Below, piece after piece: positions 43,258-57,100 of a stretch of 64,000 nt of DNA (its first letter is position 1; every line of letters begins with the position of its first letter). Source of the DNA: Scylla paramamosain (taxonomy: Eukaryota > Arthropoda > Malacostraca > Decapoda > Portunidae); contig NC_087198.1 of the NCBI RefSeq assembly GCF_035594125.1, positions 4,396,335 through 4,460,334 of the forward strand, written 5' to 3'. The notes beneath the pieces are model-generated. The model saw nothing but the letters and a program-made list of their open reading frames with translations. It was not told the origin of the DNA and did not search any database. The position numbers were made by a program, and so were the translations under genes.

Positions 43258-43328
<71 letters not shown>

Positions 43329-43430
43329 CGGTTTATTATTTAGGCAGTTGACAAACTGAAAATGTACATAGGGGATGGGGAAAAACTTAACATTAATCCT
43401 AAAGGTAAGTCTAATCTAGGAGGGAAATAT
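43258..43430 (-). mobile_element. Family A LINE, 3'-end insertion A3 with target-site duplication
   Basis: On the minus strand this is about 105 bp of family A 3' UTR followed by a (TTA)n tail, seen as (ATA)n at 43,258-43,326. The flanking TATA (43,254-43,257 and 43,431-43,434) is single in the empty site of block Y copy 1, giving a 4-bp target-site duplication. No coding sequence is included. Confidence 0.95.
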
Positions 43431-46400
43431 TATAAGCTCACCTAACATGAAATATCCTATTCTAACCTAATCTAACCACACCTAACCTTACCTAACTTCA
43501 CCTAACCATAACTATACCTAACATCACCTAACCTCACTTAATATCAACTAACTTTATCTAACCTCACCTAATCTAAAATCAACTAAATTAACTTCACTAA
43601 CCTTCCATAACATCTCTTAACCACACTTCTCTTCATCTCTTATCCTCACTAACTATAGCTAACTTGAGCAAACCTTTCCTAAACACACCTAATATCACCT
43701 AATCTAACCTAACTTCACATATGCTCACCTAACCACATCTAACGTCACTTAACCTCATCTAATAACATTTAACTTCACCTTCCTAAAAACAAATAACCAC
43801 ACCTAACCTCACCTACCAATACCTAAACTCACATATGTTCACCTAACCTAACCTAACCTAAACTAACTTCACCTAACCTTTCCTAAGCAAAACTAAACAC
43901 ACCTAACATCACCTTACCTCACCTAAACCTTACAACGCCTAACCTCACATAACCTCACCTAACCAAGCAAAACCTTTCTTAACCTTATTAAGCACACCTA
44001 ACCTCTCCTAAAATTACTTAAGCTCACCCAAGCACAACTAAATACAACTAACCTCACTTAAATCTCTGAGCAGACCTAACATCAGCTAATCTCACCTAAC
44101 CTCACCTAACATTAACTAATCTCACTTCACCACACCTAAATACACCTAACCTCACATAACCACACCTAACCACACCTAATCTAAACTCTCCTGAACATGC
44201 AAAACCTTATCTAACCTCACCTAAACCCACCTAACCTCACATATACTCACTTAATAACACCTAACATCACTAACCTTAGCACACTTAACCTCATCTAACC
44301 ACACTTAAACACAACCAACTCAACCAACCCCACATAAACTCACCTAACATCACTTAACCTCACCAAAACACATCTAACCTCACCTAACCACACCTAACCT
44401 CTCCTAAACTCTCATGACCACACCTATCCATCCTTATCTCATTTAACCTCCCCTACTTTTTATCTAACCTTACTTACCACACCTAACCTCACTTAACTTC
44501 ACCTAAACTATCCTAAAAACACCTAATATTCCCTAATCTAATTTAATCACACCTAACCTCATCTAATCTTTCCCAACTACATCTATCCATACCTAACCAT
44601 ACCTAATCCCACATAGCCTTTTGTAATCTCAGTTAACGTCACTTAATATCACCTAAAAACACAAAACCACACCTAACCTCACCTAACCTCAGCGAACCTT
44701 AATATAACCTCATCTAACCATATGTAACCTCACTTAACGTCACATCACCTAACCACACCTAACTGCACCTAACCTCACCTAGTCTCTCCTATCTTCACCT
44801 TAACTCATAACCTCAAATAATCACAAATAACGTCACCTAGCATAACCTACCCTCATCTAACCAAACCTAACCACATGTAACCTCACCTAACCACATCAAA
44901 CTACACTTAATCTTACCTAACCTCACCTAACCTCTCCTAACCACACCTAACCAATTTAACCTAATTTAACACCTCATAACCTCTATAACCTCACTTAATT
45001 TATGCATACCTAACTTCATCTAACCTCACCTGACCTCACATAACCACAACTAACCTTACCTAACCTGTCTTAACCTCACATAACCGCACTTAATCTCATC
45101 TAAGTGGCCTAACCTTACATAATCAAAGCTAACCGAACCTAACCTCACCTAATATCATCTAACCAAACCTAACCATATGCAACCTCACCTAACCACAATT
45201 AACCACATCTAACCACACCTAACCACACCTAACCACATCCAAGTTAACATCAGCTAACATCACATAAGCCCACCTAACCTCACCTATAACTCACCTATAC
45301 CAAACCTACTATAACCTTACCTAGCCTCTCTTAAGTTCATCTAATCTCACATAATCTCTCTTAAGTCATCTAGCCTCACCTAATCACACCTGATCGCATC
45401 TAACCTCAACTAACATCATGTAACCATACCTAAACACATATAAGCTCACATAACCTAACTTAACCTCACCTAACCATACCTAACATAAACTACTCTTACC
45501 TCACGTAATTTCACGTAACCCTAGCTAATATTATCTAACCATATCTAACATAACCTAACAACACATAACCTCACGTAATGCTAGCTAATATCACCTACCC
45601 TCAACTAACCTTACTTATCTTCACCTAACCTCACCTAACCATACCTAAAATCACCAATCCTTACCTATACTAACCTGACCACACCTAACCTAACCTAACA
45701 TCACCTAACCTTAACTAACAACACTTAACCTCATTAAACCTCACCGACCCTCACCAAACCTTTCCTAACAACACCAAACCTCACAAAATCTCAAGTAATC
45801 ACAATTAACCTCACATATCCTTGCCTAAACATAACCTGTCATAACCTCAACTAACCTCACAAAAGACCTCTAAAACCTTTTCTAACTTCACCTAATGTCT
45901 TGTAAATACATCAAATATCACCTAAACTCACTCAACCACACCTTACCTTACTTAACCTCACCTAACCACAGCTAAGCTCAAATAACCTCACCTAACCTCT
46001 CTTAACCACACCTAACTAAACCTAACCATACTTAACCTCACTTAACTTCTCTTAATGAAACTTAACCTTGCCTAACTTCACCTATCATCACTTAACCTCA
46101 GTTAACCTTACACAACCTTACCTAAACTTAGCTAAGCTCAAGTAATCTCACCTAACCACACCGAACTCTCCTATTCTCATGTAACTTCTCTTAACGACAA
46201 ATAACCTCACCTAACTATAACTAACCTCACTTAACCTCACCTAAAAACATCTAATCTCACCTAACCTCTCTTAAGTACTACTAAACACACCTAACCACAA
46301 CTAACCTTGCCTAACAAAACCTAACCACACATAGCATAACATAACCTCACATAATCTCATCTAACCTGTTTTAACCTCACCTAACTTAATCTTAGCACAC

Positions 46401-49400
46401 CTACCCTCATCTAATTACAGCTAAGGACACCTAACCTTCCTAAACCGTTCCTAATTTTTCCTAGCACACCAAACCTTTCTTAACCTCACCTAACCACACC
46501 TAAACTAATCTAACACCACCTAACCTCATATTACCTTACCTAACTTTACCTAAGCACATCTAACTTCATCTAACAACACCTAAGCACACTTAATCTGAAG
46601 TAAACTAAAAAAAAAACTTATTTATAGACATCTAACCTCATCTAACAACACCTACCCTAACATAACCTCTCTTAAGCACACATACCATCAACGAACCTCA
46701 CCTAAACTCACCTAACCATACCTATCCATATAAAACCTTACTTAGCTTCACCTAACCTCACCTATGCTCACCTAACATCTCTTAACATCTCAATTAGCCT
46801 GGTCTAACATCTTCTTATCTCAATTAACTTTACCTAAACTCACCTAACCTCACCTAAACTCACCAATTCTCACCTAACCTCTCCTAACCACAACTAACTA
46901 CACATATCTATACCTAACTTAACCTAACCTCACTCAACGCAACCTGACCTCAACCAACCTCACATAAACACTTCTAAACACACCTAACCTCACATAACCT
47001 CACCTAATCTCTCTTAACCACTCCTAACCACATCTAACCTCACGAAACCTTACCTAACCTCTCCTAACGTCACCTAATCTCATATAAGGATGTCAAACCT
47101 CATCTAATAACATCTAACCGCACCTAACCACACCTAACCTCTCCAAACCTCAGCTAACCTAACGTCGCCTCACAAAACTCACCTAATCGCACTTAATCAC
47201 ACATAACTTCACCTAATGAGACCTCAAAAAATCTAATCTTATCTAACCTTACCTAACTACATCTAACCTCAATAACATAACTGTCCTCACTTACCCTCAC
47301 CTAACCTTACCTAACTTCACCTAACCTAATTTAACAACACAAAAGCATAAATAACCACACCTAACATCAACTAACCATACAAAACGTCATCTAACATAAT
47401 GTAACCTCATCTAATGTTAGCTAATCTCACCTAAGCTCACTTAATATTACCGAACCTAAAACTAAACTAACCTAAGCTAAATTCACCTACCCACAGATAA
47501 CCTCATCTAACCATCATTTAAACATATCTAACCTCACCTAATCTTCTCTAATATCATTTAACATCTCATAAACTCCTTACCTAATATAATAACACCTAAC
47601 TACACCAAGCATTATCTAACCTCATCTAACCTCACCTAACCCTTAATAACCTCACCTAACCACACATAAGCACACAAAACTTCACCTAACCTCCCAAGAG
47701 CACACCTAACTTCCCATAATCCCACCTAACCACACATAATTTCAACTAACTTCATCTAACTTCATCTAAACAACTCCAACTAACCACACCTGACATCATA
47801 TAACCTCACCTAACCTCATATAAGCACATCTAACCTCGTTTAACTTCACCTAAGCACACTTAACCTCAACTAACCTCACCTAAACTCATCTAAGCATACC
47901 CAACTTCACCTAACCTCTCATACCCTTACCTAACGTCAGTTATGTACACCTAACCTCACTTAACCTCACCTAAGCACACCTAACATAACCTAACCTATCA
48001 TAACCTCACCTAACCTCACTTAACCTTACCTAACCTCTCCTAACCAGACCTAATGAGACCTATCCACACATAACTTAACCTAACTTCCCTTAACGAAGCA
48101 TGACCCTAATTAACATTACCTAAACTCTCCTAACCACACAAAACCACACCTAACCTCACCTAACTACACCACTAACAGAAATATCCTCACCCAAACTTAC
48201 ATAACGTTATCTAACAACACCTAACCACACATAACCTCACCTAACCTCAAATAACCTCGCCTAACCTCACATTATCTCACCTACCTAACCTAATTTAACC
48301 TCACCTAACGAAACCTAACTCACCTAAACTCTCTTAATGTAACTTCACCTAAATCACCTAAATTCACCTAATCAAACCTAAACTCACTAATCACACCTAA
48401 CTACACCTAACCTCACCTAACCTCACCTAACCATACCTGACCTCAACTAACCTCACATAACCTCAGATAACCTCACCTAACCTCACTTATTTTTACCTAA
48501 CCTCACCTAACCACTCCTAACCATACCTAACCATATGTAACACTTTGCCTATACTTATGTAACCTCACCTAACCTCAGCTAACCTCACCTAAACCTCACT
48601 TAACCTAACCGAACCTAAACTAACTTAACCTAACCTAACTTTACCTAAGTTCACCCAATCACACCTAACCTCACCTAGCCTGATCTGACCACACCTAACC
48701 TCAAATAATGTTTTCTAACCTTATTTAATCTCACTTAAACTCTCCTAAATTCATCTAACTTCACATAACCAAACCTAACCTCACCTTAACTCACCTATCC
48801 ACTCCTAACCTAACCCAACCTAACCTAACTTCAAGTAACAACATCTAACATTACCTAACCTCTCCTAACATCACCTAATCACACCTAACCTCACCTTGCC
48901 TAGCCTCACGAAACCTCTCCTAACCATACCTAACCTCACCTAACCACCTATTTTTTCATAACCTCACCTAACCTCCCATAACTTGACCTAACCCCAACCA
49001 ACCTCACATTTTAACACCTAAGCTCATCTAACCTCTCTTAACCCCAATTAACCTCACAAAACGTCACTTATTCACAGCTAACCTCACCTAACCTCACATA
49101 ACGTCATCTAACCTCAAGTATTGTGACCTAACCACACCTAATTTCACCTAACTTCATCTAACCTCTCCTAACCATACCTAACGTCAACTAAACTCTTCTA
49201 ATCATACCTAACCACCTAAACTCACCTAACCTCATCTATCCTCACCGGACCACACCTAACCTTACCTAACAACTACCAACCTCACTTAACCTTACAGAAC
49301 CTTCCCTAACCACACCTAAGCACAACTGACATAACCTAAACCCATATAACCTCAAATAAAATCACCTAATGACAATTAAACATAACATCTCTCAACCTCA

Positions 49401-49689
49401 TCCAACCTAACTTAATATCACCTCACGACACATAACTACACCTACTCGTAACCTCTCCTAACGTTACTTAACCTCTCTTAATCATACCTAATTATCTTAG
49501 TCTCAACCTACTATCTCAAACTTCAGCTAATATCATCTCATTTCACCTAACCTCACCTAACATTACTTAACCTCACTTAACCTCACCTAACTTCAACTAT
49601 CCTCAAATAATCATTCATAACCTCACCTAACCACACCCAAGCTCACCTAACATTACCTAATCTCACCTATTATCACCTAACCATACCTG
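43431..49689. repeat. Telomere-like satellite, C-rich strand, block 6
   Basis: More than 6 kb of CCTAACCTCA-type degenerate repeats. The first ~100 bp are the right part of duplicated block Y copy 2. I see no LINE, gene or conserved island inside it. Confidence 0.93.
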
Positions 49690-50552
49690 TAGGACAAAAG
49701 TAGCCTGGCTGAGCGCCGTCAAATGTTTAATATCAACCTGATAAATATATCACAATAAGATAATTGATACTGACAATGTAATCCTGGCCAGTACAATAAA
49801 TCAATAAACTCACAATGTTAATGATATAAATACACCACAAAACATGGCCCCAAAGCTGATAGTGGTAAAATATACCAGAGAAAAAGCGAAAATGTTGTAC
49901 CAAATCCATGATCTATTTTCACCATACACATGTATGTAAATAATAATCATTATACGGAAAGAAACATAATGCTGAAAGGTATACATAATTCAATGAGCCT
50001 ACACCACTTTTGTCCTAAGCAGTGCTGGACAGCCGCCTCAAATATGCACACTTGTCACCACTCGGACAGTTACCATGCAGCGTAACCTGAATCACGTCAT
50101 AAATTCACACAACAATAAAAACCTGCGCTATTATCAAAACTAAACATGTAACACCAATACTGAATATTCATCATAACACTATTTCACCCAACACCGCGTA
50201 ACTCTCTAACCCCACAGTAAAATACAACGTGAAAACATAGTAGTATAAATTATACATACATCACTGGTCCTATGGAGCCCAAAGCAGTCCTGAGATCACT
50301 TGCACTGGCCCCACACCCTGGCCACCTTGCTCCACCAAATCCAAGCGTTCAAGAGACGTAGTCACATGACATAAAACAGTAGTAGGATGAACGATCCACG
50401 GAGTGTAGAGCGGCAGAACTGGCTCAGGTCTGCCTGACAGCCATCACAAAGACGCTTCCACGCCTGCAAACGAGCAAATGACGAACTACATGCATGGGGA
50501 TCAAGCCTTACAAGAAGCATGATTTCATAAATATCATACTCATGATACTATA
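49690..50552. other. Non-satellite island in the telomere-like array
   Basis: About 860 bp of ordinary, AT-leaning sequence without TAACC repeats and without an open frame of note. A 12-bp inverted repeat TAGGACAAAAGT (49,690-49,701) recurs as its reverse complement at 50,006-50,017, framing 328 bp, as a small DNA transposon might. Matching target duplications are not evident. It could equally be captured flanking DNA. Confidence 0.6.
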
Positions 50553-51721
50553 CCTAATATCACTTAAAATTACCTAAACACACCTAACCTCACCTAATCA
50601 TACATAACCTCAGCTAATATCACCTAACTTCACATATCCTCATCTAACCACACCTAACCTCACCTAACCTCATCTAACTGCGCCTAAACTCACCTAATCT
50701 TACCTAACCTTTCCTAACCACAAGAAACCACACCTAATCTCATCTAACCACACCTAACCTTATCTAACCTTAGCTATCTTTTCCTAACCACACTTAACTT
50801 CATTTAAACTCAAATAACCTCACCTATGTACATCTAATCACACCTGACCTCACCTATAGCTACTTAACCTAGCTTAAACAGTTGTAATGTCACAAAACCT
50901 CACCTAAGCAAACCTGATCTCACCTTAAATCACCTAACCTCTACTAAGCACACCTAACTTCAGATAACCTCTTTTAATCTTCTCTAAGCACACCTAACCT
51001 CACCTAACCTCTCCTAACTTTGTTTTACCTAACCTAAGCGCATCCAACCTCATTTAATCTTAACTAATCACAACTAACCTTATCTAACCTCACTTAAGCA
51101 CACCTAACTTAATATAAATACAACTAATTTCACCTATCCTCACCTAACCTCACCTTACCACACCTAAAACATCTAATCTCCCCTAGCCTTACCTAACGTC
51201 ACTTATCCTAATCAAATGTCTCCCACAATCACCTAATCTCACTAAAACTTACCACACTTAACCTCACTAAGCCTATCCACACTTAACCTCACTAAGCCTA
51301 TCCACACTTAACCTCACTTAACCTCACCTAATCTCAAATAACCTCATCTAACCACACCTAATCTCACATAAACTCAAATAACGACACAAAAGCTCATGTA
51401 AAATAATCTGACCTCTAGTAACAACACCTTATCTCAACTAACCTCACTTAACCACACCTAGGCTAACCTAACTTCTCTTAACTACACTTATCCACACCTA
51501 ACCTCACCTAACATCACATAAACTTTTCTAACCTTGGTTAAACACACATACCTTTACCTAAACACAAATAACCTCATCTAAAATCACCTAACCCACCAAA
51601 TCTTATCTAACCTCACATAATGAAATCTAACTTCACTTAACATCACCTAACCTCATCTAACCACACTTAACCTCATCTAACCTCTCCTAACGTCTTCACC
51701 TTAGCTAATAAAACCTAACCT
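50553..51721. repeat. Telomere-like satellite, C-rich strand, block 7
   Basis: Degenerate CCTAACCTCA-type repeats. A short local duplication (ACACTTAACCTCACTAAGCC) lies near 51,255-51,300. Confidence 0.93.
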
Positions 51722-52597
51722 CAGGAGGTAAACATTTCACGCAGGGAAGCCACAGAACGCTTGATTTCTGATCTTTCTAAAATTTCTGATTGGGGCAAAG
51801 CAAACTTGGTATTGTTCAATGCCTCAAAAACTCAATTCCTACATCTATCAACTCGAAACAACCTTCCAGACAACTATCTCTTCTTCAGTGACACTCAACT
51901 GTCCCCCTCTTCTACACTGAACATCCTCGTTCTGTCCTTTACTTATAATCTGAACTGGAAACTTCACATCTCATCTCAAGCTAAAACAGCTTCTATGAAG
52001 TTAGGAGTTCTGAGACGTCTCTGTCAGTTTTTCTCACCCCCCCCCAGCTGCTAACTCTGTTAAAGGGCCTTATCCGTCCATGTATGAAGTATGCTTCACA
52101 TGTCTGGAGGGATTCCACTCATACTGCTCTTCTAGACAGGGAGGAATCAAAAGCTTTTCGTCTCATCAACTCCTCTCCTTTAACTGACTATCTTGAGCCT
52201 CTCTCTCACCGTCGCAATGTTGCATCTCTAGCTGTCTTCTACCGCTATGCTCTTCTGATCTCGTAACTGCATGCCTCCCCTCCTCCAGCGGCCTCTCTGC
52301 ACAATACTTTCTTCTTTCTCTCACCTCTATTCTGTCCACCTCTCTAACGCAAGAGTTAACCAGTATTCACAATCATTCATTTCTTTCTCTGGTAAACTCT
52401 GGAACTTCCTGCCTGCTTCTATATTTCCACCTTCCTATGACTTGAATTCCTTCAAGGGGGAGGTTTCAAGACACTTATTCATCAATTTTTGACTACTGCT
52501 TTGACCCTTTTATGGGACTGGTGTTTCAGTGGGCATTTTTTTTATTGGATTTTTGTTGCCTTTGGCTAGTGTCACTCTTACATAAGAAAAAAAAAAA
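51722..52597 (+). mobile_element. Family B LINE copy B6, 5'-truncated
   Basis: The copy begins at CAGGAGGTAAAC inside the RT thumb/C-terminal coding region and ends with the family 3' UTR and poly(A) (about 52,586-52,597). Coding pieces lie at 51,761-52,054, 52,084-52,266 and 52,271-52,492, separated by a one-base change in a C run and a short deletion near 52,245. The truncation point coincides with that of B4. The satellite changes strand exactly at its 3' end. Confidence 0.95.
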
Positions 52598-53022
52598 AGG
52601 TGAGATTAGCTGGTGTTAGGTGAGGTTAAGAGATGTTATGTGAGATTAGGTGAGATTTGGTGTGGTTAGGTGAGGTTATATGAGGTAAAGTATGGTTAGG
52701 TGAGGATAGGTGAGGCTTCATGAGGTTAGGTTTCGTTAGATGAGGTTAGGTGAGATTAAGCATGATTAGGTGAGGATAGGTAAGATTGAGGTTAGGTAAT
52801 GTTAGGTGAGGTAAGCTGGTTAGCTTAAGTTAGGTGAAGTTAGTTGAAGTTAGGTATGGTTAGGTGAGGTTATGTGAGGTTATGAGAAGTTAGGTGTGGT
52901 TATGCGTGGTGAGGTGATATTAGGATAGACAGGGTGAGGTTAAATGAAGTTAGGTATGATTAGGTGCTTTTAGGTGAAATTATGTGAGGTTAGAAATGGT
53001 TAAGTGAGATAAGGTGTAGTTA
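52598..53022. repeat. Telomere-like satellite, G-rich strand (inverted block)
   Basis: Repeats here read GGTTAGGTGAGGTTAGGTGA, the reverse complement of the rest of the array. They start immediately after the poly(A) tail of B6. Confidence 0.95.
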
Positions 53023-54057
53023 GTTTAGATTATAAGTAAAGGACAGACCCTGGATCTTCATTGTAGAAGATGGGGTCAGTTGAGTGTCATTGAAGAAGAG
53101 GGGATAGTTGTCTGGAAGGTTGTATTGAGTTGATAGCTGGAGAAATTGAGTTTATGACGCATTGAACAATACCAAGTTTGGTATTGTTCAATGTGTTTTG
53201 GTATTGTACCTGTGTCTACCACAGCAGCAATACAACGGTCAGAAAGGAAACTTGAGATGAAGTTACAGAGAGAAGGATAGAAGCCCTAGGTGGGTAGTTT
53301 GGAAATCAAAGCTTTGTGCCAGACTCTATCAAAAGGCTTTTATATCTCCAAGGCAACAGCAAAAGTTTCACCAGAATCTCTAAAAGAGGATGACCAAGAC
53401 TCAGTAAAGAAAGCCATAAGATCACCAGTAGAGCGGCCTTGATGGAACACATATTGGCGATCAGATAGAAAGTTGTGAAGTGATAGATGTTTAAGAATCT
53501 TCCTGTTGAGAATAGATTCAAAAAACTTTAGATAGGCAAGAAATTAAAGCAATAGGACGGTAGTTTGAGGGATTAGAACGGTCACCCTTTTTAGGAACAG
53601 CCTGAATGTAAGTACAGCACGAGAACAAGCTGTGTTAAACCAAGGTTTAGAAGGTTTATGTCGAAAAAAAGAGTGAGGATTGTACGCCTCCTTGCCAGAC
53701 ACTATCACCTCTGTTATGAGCTCAGCACACAAAGACGGGTCTCTGACACGGAAGCAGTAGTCATTCCAAGGAAAATCAGCAAAATACCTCCTCAGGTCCC
53801 CCCAACTAGCAGAGGCAAAACGCCAAAGGCACCTTGAGGATCCTGAGGAGGGATTTGAGCGATAGAACAAGATACAGATATGAGATTGTGATCGGAGGAG
53901 CCCAACGGAGAAGAAAGGGTGACAGCATAAGCAGAAGGATTAGAGGTCAGGAAAAGGTCAAGAATGTTGCGCGTATCTCCAAAACGGTCAGAAATACGAG
54001 TTGCAGCAACTTGTTGCACCAATTGCTCTAGGTCGTGGAGGACAACAAAACTGAATC
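53023..54057 (-). mobile_element. Family B LINE copy B7, internally deleted
   Basis: Three antisense pieces are joined: about 53,025-53,178 (RT thumb region), about 53,212-53,604 (RT fingers/palm, including the region upstream of YADD) and about 53,606-54,040 (endonuclease C-terminal half). Large stretches between them are missing. The first join is marked by a 15-bp hairpin at 53,160-53,193 (arm CATTGAACAATACCA, loop AGTT). Both the 3' UTR and the 5' end are absent. Confidence 0.92.
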
Positions 54058-54138
54058 TACGGTTACATGAGCTTAGGTAATGTTAAGTTAGGTTAGGTAA
54101 GGTTGGGTGACTTAGGTTAGGTTAGGTTAGGTTAGGTT
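54058..54138. repeat. Telomere repeat, G-rich strand, with canonical (TTAGG)5
   Basis: A short satellite remnant contains five uninterrupted TTAGG units at 54,112-54,136. It directly abuts the 5' end of LINE copy B5. Confidence 0.95.
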
Positions 54139-57100
54139 ACAGGAGGAGGCGGTAGACACCTGCCGAAACAATAATTACTCCCAGTCAGTCTAAAGCACTG
54201 TTCAAGGGGTGCTGTAAACTTTTCTTTAAACCAGCTGTGACCTCATTGAACGTTTCCCTTTATGTCTCACAACACAAGGGGGCAGTCATTGCTTCTGTCC
54301 TCTGAAGACAACTCTCTTCCTCCACACAAAACTACAAGCACCTAATAACACACACACCCCTCACTCAAAAAGTTTAAAATCATCATGGCGACTCCTACAC
54401 CAGCTTCGGAGTCCTCATCTGGGGAGGGGACCATAAATGTCCCCAGGTCGGACTGCCTTTCTGTCGACGACCCTAAGTGTCTTGACACCCCCTTCAACTT
54501 TTTCTTCATTAACTTCTGCAACATTCGCTGTCTAAGATCTAATTTCAATCTGTAGAACACCACCTCTCCTCTTCTAAACCTCATCTTCTTTTCCTCACTG
54601 AAACTCAGGTGTCTGAGGCAACTGACAGTAATCCCTTTTCTGTTCCCTCCTACTTTCTCTATCCTCAATTTCGATCCAAAGCTGGATGCTGCGTTTATGT
54701 GCGCAATGACTTAACCTGCTCTCGTGCCCACGCTCTTGAATCTTCCGAGTTTTCCACCATCCAGCTACGACTAAAGAGTCACTCTCATACTAAATTTATC
54801 TATGCTGTATACCTCTCTCCTGACTCCTCTGACTATAAGAAATTCTTTGACTACTTAACTTCCAAAGTGGAAAACATTCTGACCCTCTTCCCTTTTGCAG
54901 AGATCTCCAATCCTGGAGATTTCAATGTTCACCACCAGCTTTGGCTTTCCTCTCCCTTCATTGACCATCCTGGTGAACTAGCCTACAACTTTGCTATCCT
55001 CCATGACCTAGAGCAATTGGTGCAACACCCTACTCGTATTGGACCGTCTTGGAGATACGCCCAACATTCTTGATCTTTTCCTGACCTCTAATCCTTCTGC
55101 TTATGCTGTCACCCTTTCTTCTCTGTTGGGCTTCTCCGATCACAATCTCATATCTTTATCTAGTCCTATCACTCCAATCCCTCCTCAGGATCCCCCTAAG
55201 CGAAGGTGCCTCTGGCGTTTTGCCTCTGCTAGTTGGGGGGACCTGAGGAGGTATTTTGCTGATTTTCCTTGGAATGGCTACTGCTTCCGTGTCAGAGACC
55301 CGTCTTTGTTTGCTGAGCGCATAAGAGAGGTGATAGTGTCTGGCATGGAGGCATACATTCCTCACTCTTTTTCTCGTCCTAAACCTTCTAAACCTTGGTT
55401 TAACACAGCTTGTTCTCGTGCTATACATGATAGAGAGGTGGCCCACAAAAGGTACTTAAGCCTTCCATCACCAGAATCTCATGCACTTTATATTTCTGCC
55501 CGGAACCATGCCAAGTCTGTTCTCCAACTAGCCAAAAACTCCTGCATTAACAGAAAATGTCAAAATCTTTCAAGATCTAACTCCCCTCGTGATTTCTGGC
55601 ATCTAGCCAAAAATATCTCCAATAACTTTGCTTCTTCTTCTTTTCCTCCTCTACTTCGACCAGATGGCACCACTGCTATCACATCTATTTCTAAAGCTGA
55701 ACTCTTTGCTCAGACCTTTGCTAAAAACTTTACCCTGGACGATTCTGGGCTTGTTCCTCCCTCTCCTCCACCCTCTGACTACTTCATGCCACCTAATAAA
55801 ATTCTTCGCAATGATTTTTCCCATGCCCTCGCTGGCCTAAACCCTCAGAAGGCTTATGGACCTGATGGGGTCCCTCCTATTGTTCTCCGAAACTGTGCCT
55901 CCGTACTTGCACCTTGCCTAGTCAAACCCTTTCAGCTCTGTCTGTCAACATCTACCTTTCCTTCTTGCTGGAAGTTTGCCTACATTCAACCTGTTCCTAA
56001 AAAGGGTGACCGTTCTAATCCCTCAAACTACCGTCCTATTGCTTTAATTTCCTGCCTATCTAAAGTTTTTTTAATATATCCTCAACAGGAAGATTCTTAA
56101 ACATCTATCACTTCACAACCTTCTATCTGATCGCCAGTATGAGTTCCGTCAGGGCCGCTCTACTGGTGATCTTCTGGCTTTCCTTACTGAGTCTTGGTCA
56201 TCCTCTTTTAGAGATTTTGGTGAAACTTTTACTGTTGCCTTGGACATATCAAAAGCTTTTGATAGAGTCTGGCACAAAGCTTTGATTTCCAAACTACCCT
56301 CCTACAGTTTCTATCCTTCTCTCTGTAACTTCATCTCAAGTTTCCTTTCTGACCGTTTTATTGCTGCTGTGGTAGACGGTCACTGTTCTTCTCCTAAATC
56401 TAATAACAGTGGTGTTCCTTAGGGTTCTGTCCTGTCACCCACTCTCTTCTTATTATTCATTAAAGATCTTCTAAACCAAACTTCTTGTCCTATCGACTCC
56501 TACGCTGATGATACCACCCTGCACTTTCCCATGTCTTTTCATAGACGTCCAACCCTTCAGGAGGTAAACATATCACGCAGGGAAGCCACAGAACGCCTGA
56601 CTTCTGATCTTTGTAAAATTTCTGATTGGGGCAGCGCAAACTTGGTATTGTTCAATGCCTCAAAAACTCAATTCCTCCATCTATCAACTCGACACAACCT
56701 TCCAGACAACTATCCCTTCTTCTTCAATGACACTCAACTGTCCCCCTTTTCTACACTGAACATCCTCGGCCTGTCTTTTACTTATAATCTGAACTGAAAA
56801 CTTCACATCTCATCTCTAGCTAAAACAGCTTCTAAAAAGTTAGGTGAATGTAAGCAAACTTCCAGCAAGAATTAAAGTTAGAAGTCTGGGGGGGTTCCAC
56901 TCATGCTGCTCTTCTGACAGGGTGGAATCAAAAGCTTTTCGTCTCATCAACTCCTCTCCTCTAACTGACTGTCTTCAGCCTCTCTCTCACTGCCGCATAA
57001 TTGCATATCTAGCTGTCTTCTACCGCTATTTTCATGCTAACTGCTCTTCTGATCTTGCTAACTGCATGCCTCCCCTCCGTCTGCGGCCTCGCTGCACAAG

